This document shows positions 59,973 through 64,000 of a stretch of DNA of 64,000 bases, piece by piece; position 1 is the stretch's first letter, and every line of letters starts with the position of its first letter. Source of the stretch: Paenibacillus sp. BK033 (GTDB lineage Bacteria; Bacillota; Bacilli; Paenibacillales; Paenibacillaceae); the NCBI RefSeq assembly GCF_004345425.1, contig NZ_SLVP01000006.1:1-64000 (forward strand), given 5' to 3'. Position numbers and translations under genes: made by a program. A model generated the notes under the pieces. It was not told the origin of the DNA and did not search any database. It saw nothing but the letters and a program-made list of their open reading frames with translations.

Positions 59973-62270
59973 ATGAAGAAGCTTAAGGGTTCACTTGCTA
60001 AAAAATCGGCGGTCCTGGGCACGGCTTTAACGGTTGCGCTAGGCGGCGGGTTAATCGCACCGCTATCGGCGCCAACGGCCGAAGCGCATGGAGGCTCGGA
60101 GGATTTTGTTCCGCTTCGCGCAACCATGGAGGAGTTTGGGGCAGAGGTGAAATGGGACAGCTTTGCGGGAACGATCACAATCACGAAGAACAGCACGTTG
60201 GTGAAGGTAAAGCCGAATTCCAATATCGCCCTGGTAAACGGTCAGCGTCTGGAGATGGAAGCTCCGGTCATTATGAAAAAAAGCCTGGCGTACGTATCCC
60301 ATCATTTTGTCGGCGAAGTGTTCCAGTCGGGTCTGGATCAAACGTTTCAGGTAGAGAAAAAGGCCAATCCGCTAAACCCGCTTACTTCCGCCGAGATAGC
60401 GGAGACGGTGAATATTTTGAAGGCGGAAGGGAAATTCGGGGACAACTACCGCTTTACCGAAATTACGTTGAAGGCTCCGCCAAAGGAGCAGGTATGGAGG
60501 TTTGCGCTTGACGGCACGGACGTATCGGCTCACCGTTCGGCTGCGGTCGTTATTCTGGACGGCAAGCGTGTCATTGAAGGGACGGTTGATCTCGCAGCCC
60601 AAAAAGTAACCGCATGGCAGCCGGTCGAAGGCGCGCATGGCATGGTGCTGCTCGATGATTTCGGTACGGTACAGAAAGCCATCGAAGAAAGCCCGGAATA
60701 TGCGGCAGCTCTGAAGAAACACGGCATTAACGATGTGAAGCAGGTCGTTTCCACGCCTTTGACGGTTGGTTATTTCGACGGCAAGGACGAGCTTCAGCAG
60801 GACAAGAGACTGCTTAAGGTAGTCGCTTACCTGAACACGGGAGACGGCAACTACTGGGCGCATCCGATCGAGAATCTGGTCGCGGTGGTCGATCTCGAGC
60901 AGAAGAAGGTGATTAAGATCGAGGATGCCGGCGTCGTGCCGATTCCGATGAAGGCAACCCCGTATGACGGCAGCAATATGACAGCTTCGGCGCCCTCGAA
61001 GCCGCTTGAGATTACGGAGCCGGAAGGCAAGAACTACACGATTACGGGCAATACGATTCATTGGCAGAATTGGGACTTCCACCTTCGCCTGGACTCCCGC
61101 GTTGGTCCGATTCTGTCGACGGTGACCTATAACGATCAGGGCAAAAAGCGCAAAATCATGTACGAGGGCTCGCTTGGCGGCATGATCGTTCCTTATGGCG
61201 ATCCGGATGTAGGCTGGTACTTCAAGGCTTATCTCGATTCGGGCGAATATGGCATGGGGACTCTGACCTCCTCGCTTGCCCGCGGCAAGGATGTGCCAAG
61301 CAACGCCGTATTGCTGGATGCGACGATCGCCGATTATACGGGCGCCGCGATGAATATTCCGAACGCGATGGCCATCTTCGAACGCTATGCAGGCCCGGAA
61401 TACAAGCATCAGGAGATGGGACAGGACAACGTCAGCGCGGAAAGACGCGAGCTTGTTGTCCGCTGGATCAGCACGGTAGGCAATTATGATTATATTTTCG
61501 ACTGGGTATTCGCGCAGAACGGCACCATCGGCATTAACGCCGGTGCTACCGGCATTGAAGCCGTAAAAGGCGTAGAGTCCGGCACGATGCATGACGAGAC
61601 CGCTGCCGACGATACGAAATACGGCACGTTGATTGATCATAACATCGTAGGTACGACGCATCAGCATATTTATAACTTCCGTCTCGATATGGACGTGGAC
61701 GGCGAGCAAAATTCCCTGATGGAGATTAATCCGGTGGTAGCGGACAATACGGCCGGCGGCCCGCGCGCGAGCACGATGCAGACCGAGACGCGCATTGTGG
61801 GGACGGAGCAGGAGGCGGCTCAGAAGTTCGATGCTTCGACCATTCGCCTGATCACGAATACCAATAAGGAGAACAAGGTAGGCAATCCGGTCTCCTATCA
61901 GATTATCCCGTATGCCGGTGGGACGCATCCGATTGCCAAGGGCGCCAACTTCAGCGAGGACGAATGGCTGTTCAACCGCGTTAACTTTATGGATAAACAG
62001 CTGTGGGTCACGCGCTATTACGAGAACGAGCGTTATCCGGAGGGCAAATACCCGAACCGAGCGAAGACGGATACCGGTCTTGGATTGTTCACCTCGGACA
62101 ATGAATCGATCGTCAACACGGACAACGTGGTCTGGATGACGACGGGCACCACCCATGTGGCGCGCGCGGAGGAATGGCCGATCATGCCGACGGAATGGGT
62201 GTACACGATGCTGAAGCCGTGGAACTTCTTCGACCAGACGCCAACGCTGAACTTGAACGGCAAAAAGTAG
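59973..62270 (+). CDS. Secreted copper amine oxidase with N-terminal CuAO-type stalk domain
   Basis: A 765-residue topaquinone amine oxidase. After a signal peptide comes a copper amine oxidase N-terminal domain (FVPLRATMEEFGAEVKWDS, about 48-125) and then the catalytic core. The cofactor precursor is Tyr505 in GNYDYIFDW, copper ligands are His563, His565 (THQHIYNF) and His728 (THVARAEEWP), and the catalytic base is Asp422 (YLDSGEYGMG). It oxidises primary amines to aldehydes, releasing ammonium and hydrogen peroxide outside the cell. ATG 59973 follows GGGGAGG; the longer frame from 59955 is less likely. A GlnR-like box at 59857 suggests nitrogen control. Confidence 0.93.
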   Translation: MKKLKGSLAKKSAVLGTALTVALGGGLIAPLSAPTAEAHGGSEDFVPLRATMEEFGAEVKWDSFAGTITITKNSTLVKVKPNSNIALVNGQRLEMEAPVIMKKSLAYVSHHFVGEVFQSGLDQTFQVEKKANPLNPLTSAEIAETVNILKAEGKFGDNYRFTEITLKAPPKEQVWRFALDGTDVSAHRSAAVVILDGKRVIEGTVDLAAQKVTAWQPVEGAHGMVLLDDFGTVQKAIEESPEYAAALKKHGINDVKQVVSTPLTVGYFDGKDELQQDKRLLKVVAYLNTGDGNYWAHPIENLVAVVDLEQKKVIKIEDAGVVPIPMKATPYDGSNMTASAPSKPLEITEPEGKNYTITGNTIHWQNWDFHLRLDSRVGPILSTVTYNDQGKKRKIMYEGSLGGMIVPYGDPDVGWYFKAYLDSGEYGMGTLTSSLARGKDVPSNAVLLDATIADYTGAAMNIPNAMAIFERYAGPEYKHQEMGQDNVSAERRELVVRWISTVGNYDYIFDWVFAQNGTIGINAGATGIEAVKGVESGTMHDETAADDTKYGTLIDHNIVGTTHQHIYNFRLDMDVDGEQNSLMEINPVVADNTAGGPRASTMQTETRIVGTEQEAAQKFDASTIRLITNTNKENKVGNPVSYQIIPYAGGTHPIAKGANFSEDEWLFNRVNFMDKQLWVTRYYENERYPEGKYPNRAKTDTGLGLFTSDNESIVNTDNVVWMTTGTTHVARAEEWPIMPTEWVYTMLKPWNFFDQTPTLNLNGKK

Positions 62271-62280
62271 CATAGTAGGT

Positions 62281-62311
62281 ACAGGGGTCTCTTGCGGGAC
62301 TCCTGTTTTTA
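62281..62311 (+). terminator. Rho-independent terminator of the amine oxidase gene
   Basis: ACAGGGGTCTC pairs imperfectly with GGGACTCCTGT over a short loop, followed by five T residues. Confidence 0.8.
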
Positions 62312-62339
62312 GTTGTTCCTTGAAATCTATCAAGCTATA

Positions 62340-62356
62340 ATGTTAGAAAATATAAC
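62340..62356 (+). promoter_or_regulatory. GlnR/TnrA-like box upstream of the acetyltransferase
   Basis: ATGTTAGAAAATATAAC is the exact reverse complement of 59857-59873 over 17 bases. The box core TGTTAGAAAATATAACG (62341-62357) overlaps the start region just after TATAAT (62336-62341; a weak TTGTTC lies 17 bases upstream). This is a typical repression position. Confidence 0.7.
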
Positions 62357-62391
62357 GTACAGGCTGGGATGCCGGGAAAGAGGAGCTGTCC

Positions 62392-62850
62392 ATGGAGAGG
62401 GAAATCATCCAGGTAACTCATGACAACAAGGATTTGCACGAATTAATCCGGAAGCTGGACGAGGATTTGGCGGAGCGCTATTCCAATCCGGACGACGTGT
62501 TTACGGTGGATTTTTCGGATCCGAAGGTGAAGGACATGATCTTTATGGTCGCTTATTTGGGTGGAACTCCGGTCGGCTGCGGAGCTATTCGTCCGCTGGA
62601 CGAGGAATCTGCCGAGCTGAAGCGCTTTTATGTAGATCCCGGCTTTCGGAGACAGGGAATTGCGGGAGCCGTCTTATCCGCTCTGGAGGATCAGGCGGTT
62701 GCGATGAACCGCCGGATCATGCGGTTGGAAGCGGGAGCGCCGCAGCCAGAGGCTCTTCGTTTTTACGCAAGCAAAGGTTATTACGAAATCGACCGCTTCG
62801 GCGAATATACGGATTGCGAATCCAGCCTCTGTTATGAAAAGGTGCTGTAA
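62392..62850 (+). CDS. GNAT family N-acetyltransferase
   Basis: A 152-residue GNAT enzyme with the acetyl-CoA loop in FYVDPGFRRQGIAGAVLSAL (about 79-98) and a terminal PEALRFYASKGYYEI motif. ATG 62392 follows GAGGAG. Its promoter carries a 17-base element identical to one near the amine oxidase (a GlnR-like box), so it may belong to the same nitrogen regulon. That would fit acetylation of amines or polyamines, but the substrate is a guess. The gene reads as a single unit. Confidence 0.87.
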   Translation: MEREIIQVTHDNKDLHELIRKLDEDLAERYSNPDDVFTVDFSDPKVKDMIFMVAYLGGTPVGCGAIRPLDEESAELKRFYVDPGFRRQGIAGAVLSALEDQAVAMNRRIMRLEAGAPQPEALRFYASKGYYEIDRFGEYTDCESSLCYEKVL

Positions 62851-62984
62851 CGGATAGAAGGTCGACTCCGTCCATAGAGGCAGAGTTCTATTTTGCCTCT
62901 GGCTTGCGGTTGGGGCGGGCTCTCGATTAACATTATCGGTAGAAAATGACAAATGCAATTTACCGAGAGGGAGCTGCGGAGGAT

Positions 62985-63335
62985 ATGAACGACGGTCTGA
63001 TTGGCGGAGCGTTAGAGAAGGTCAATCCTTATTATTATGCAGGCGGCATTGTTGGCTGCATGGCCGGCTACGCCATGGCGAAAATTTATTTGATCTGGGC
63101 GATGATGTTCATCGATGGCGGGTATGATCGATTTACGAGTGACGCCTGGAACCCTGGCTCTACCCCGCTATGGTATACGGCTACCAGACATACCGGGGCA
63201 TTTACGTTTTGGGTAACCGTTCTTTTCATCGTAATCGGGGTTCTATTCGTTAAGCTATGCAGGGTTGCCTACGATAGAAATAGAGCTCAAGCCTTCCATA
63301 ATGGCAAGGAGGAGACGCATGAATACAGTAAATAA
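62985..63335 (+). CDS. Small membrane protein of unknown function
   Basis: A 116-residue protein with two membrane segments (about 20-42 and 73-95) linked by a polar loop rich in Asp/Thr/Trp (GGYDRFTSDAWNPGSTPLWY) and ending in a basic, charged tail. I do not recognise a family. ATG 62985 is chosen because GGGAG and GGAGG lie just upstream; an earlier ATG at 62946 is in frame but lacks a site. It lies 18 bases ahead of the HD hydrolase gene and is probably cotranscribed with it. Confidence 0.65.
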   Translation: MNDGLIGGALEKVNPYYYAGGIVGCMAGYAMAKIYLIWAMMFIDGGYDRFTSDAWNPGSTPLWYTATRHTGAFTFWVTVLFIVIGVLFVKLCRVAYDRNRAQAFHNGKEETHEYSK

Positions 63336-63353
63336 AGTTGAGGTGCAACAACC

Positions 63354-64000
63354 ATGACAATCACGCATGACGATAAAGAAAAGGTGATCCGCAAGGCCGA
63401 AGAGTTCAGCCGTTCCGTACTGGAGAACGATACAAGCGGCCACGACTGGTGGCATATTCACCGAGTGGTGCAGATGGCGAAGCGGATCGCCGGAGAGGAA
63501 GGAGCGGATAGGTTCGTCTGCACGATAGCGGCGCTTTTGCATGATGTCGCGGACGAGAAGCTGAATCCTTCGAAGGAAGCGGGGCTTCGGAAAGTTCAAG
63601 ACTGGCTGGAAGCCAATCTGCCGGAGGAAGAACACCGCGCACACGTGATGGATATTATCTCGAACATGTCCTACAACGGCGGTAAAAATCCCCCGATGCG
63701 CACGCTGGAAGGGAAGGTTGTGCAGGATGCCGACCGGCTTGACGCCATTGGGGCTATCTCCATTGCGAGAGCTTTTGTATACGCGGGCTGGAAGGGCACT
63801 CCGATCCATGATCCGGCTATTCCGCCTCGCGGCGAGATGACCGCAGAGGAATACCGGAACGGGAAAGGCACGGCGATCAATCATTTTCACGAGAAGCTTC
63901 TGAAGCTCAAAGATCTGGTCAATACGGATGCTGCCAGACGGATAGCCGAAGAACGCCACCGCTATATGGAGCAATTCGTAGAGCGGTTCTACGAGGAATG
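63354..64000 (+). CDS. HD-domain phosphohydrolase (truncated at the window end)
   Basis: The first 215 codons of an HD-superfamily hydrolase. Metal-binding motifs are visible: His34 in HDWWHIHRVV, His63-Asp64 in AALLHDVAD and the distal Asp in VVQDADRLDAIG. The layout matches the YedJ/YpgQ-like group of small HD hydrolases with nucleotide or phosphoester substrates. ATG 63354 lacks a strong site nearby, but the sequence starts as expected (MTITHDDKEKVIRKAEEF). No stop is reached, so only the C terminus is missing. Confidence 0.88.
   Translation, partial: MTITHDDKEKVIRKAEEFSRSVLENDTSGHDWWHIHRVVQMAKRIAGEEGADRFVCTIAALLHDVADEKLNPSKEAGLRKVQDWLEANLPEEEHRAHVMDIISNMSYNGGKNPPMRTLEGKVVQDADRLDAIGAISIARAFVYAGWKGTPIHDPAIPPRGEMTAEEYRNGKGTAINHFHEKLLKLKDLVNTDAARRIAEERHRYMEQFVERFYEE

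Noticed and set aside
60372..62333. Very long open frame (653 codons) on the minus strand opposite the amine oxidase
   Set aside because: It is antisense to a gene with complete catalytic motifs, has low-complexity Arg/His/Val/Ile composition typical of a shadow frame, and has no ribosome binding site.

Overview
The window looks like a chromosomal segment of a Paenibacillus-type soil Firmicute. The basis is indirect: moderate GC, strong AGGAGG-type ribosome binding sites with frequent TTG and GTG starts, many YesM/YesN two-component pairs, CUT1 sugar importers lacking their own ATPase, S-layer-homology (SLH) surface proteins, and an RsbQ homologue. I found no rRNA, tRNA, CRISPR array, prophage or replication origin.

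Layout. 1-183: right end of an IS3-type insertion sequence. 294-4616: two acetyltransferases, an oxidoreductase pair (Gfo/Idh/MocA plus aldo/keto reductase) divergent from an AraC regulator, and a VOC protein. 4871-13015: a ribose/xylose-type ABC importer (binding protein, double ATPase, permease) followed by a membrane-tethered binding protein, a YesM-type kinase and a YesN-type regulator, an arrangement like XylFII-LytS-YesN sugar sensing. 13045-17238: LysR regulator, rhodanese, ECF sigma with an overlapping anti-sigma gene, DUF975 membrane protein.

17607-33070: a glycan-use locus. A secreted GH5 enzyme is divergent from a YesM/YesN pair, which precedes a CUT1 importer and a 1878-residue SLH-anchored GH5 enzyme. 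The two enzymes share six copies of one CBM11-like module. 33189-39745: a sugar isomerase/epimerase-type protein, an AraR-like GntR/LacI hybrid regulator, a second CUT1 importer and a GH43 enzyme, consistent with arabinoside uptake and cleavage. 39822-43536: a siderophore importer behind a clear Fur box, bracketed by two truncated C-terminal gene stubs.

43730-49348: a 1872-residue surface protein with six cadherin-like repeats and SLH domains. 49841-56901: TetR plus an ABC-2 exporter, an acetyltransferase, a flippase-like membrane protein overlapping a GT4 glycosyltransferase, an MFS transporter and a small membrane protein. 57069-58882: an RsbQ-like hydrolase in an operon with a PAS-GGDEF diguanylate cyclase. 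58977-64000: an AraC regulator, a secreted copper amine oxidase, an acetyltransferase, a small membrane protein and an HD hydrolase cut by the window edge. The amine oxidase and the acetyltransferase share a GlnR/TnrA-like box.

The window is mainly a sense, cut and import platform for plant polysaccharides, with surface-anchored enzymes, plus iron and amine-nitrogen acquisition. The observations I rate highest are the GlnR-like boxes, the RsbQ/PAS-GGDEF pair, and a paired-palindrome intergenic repeat present at 34.3 kb and 56.95 kb.
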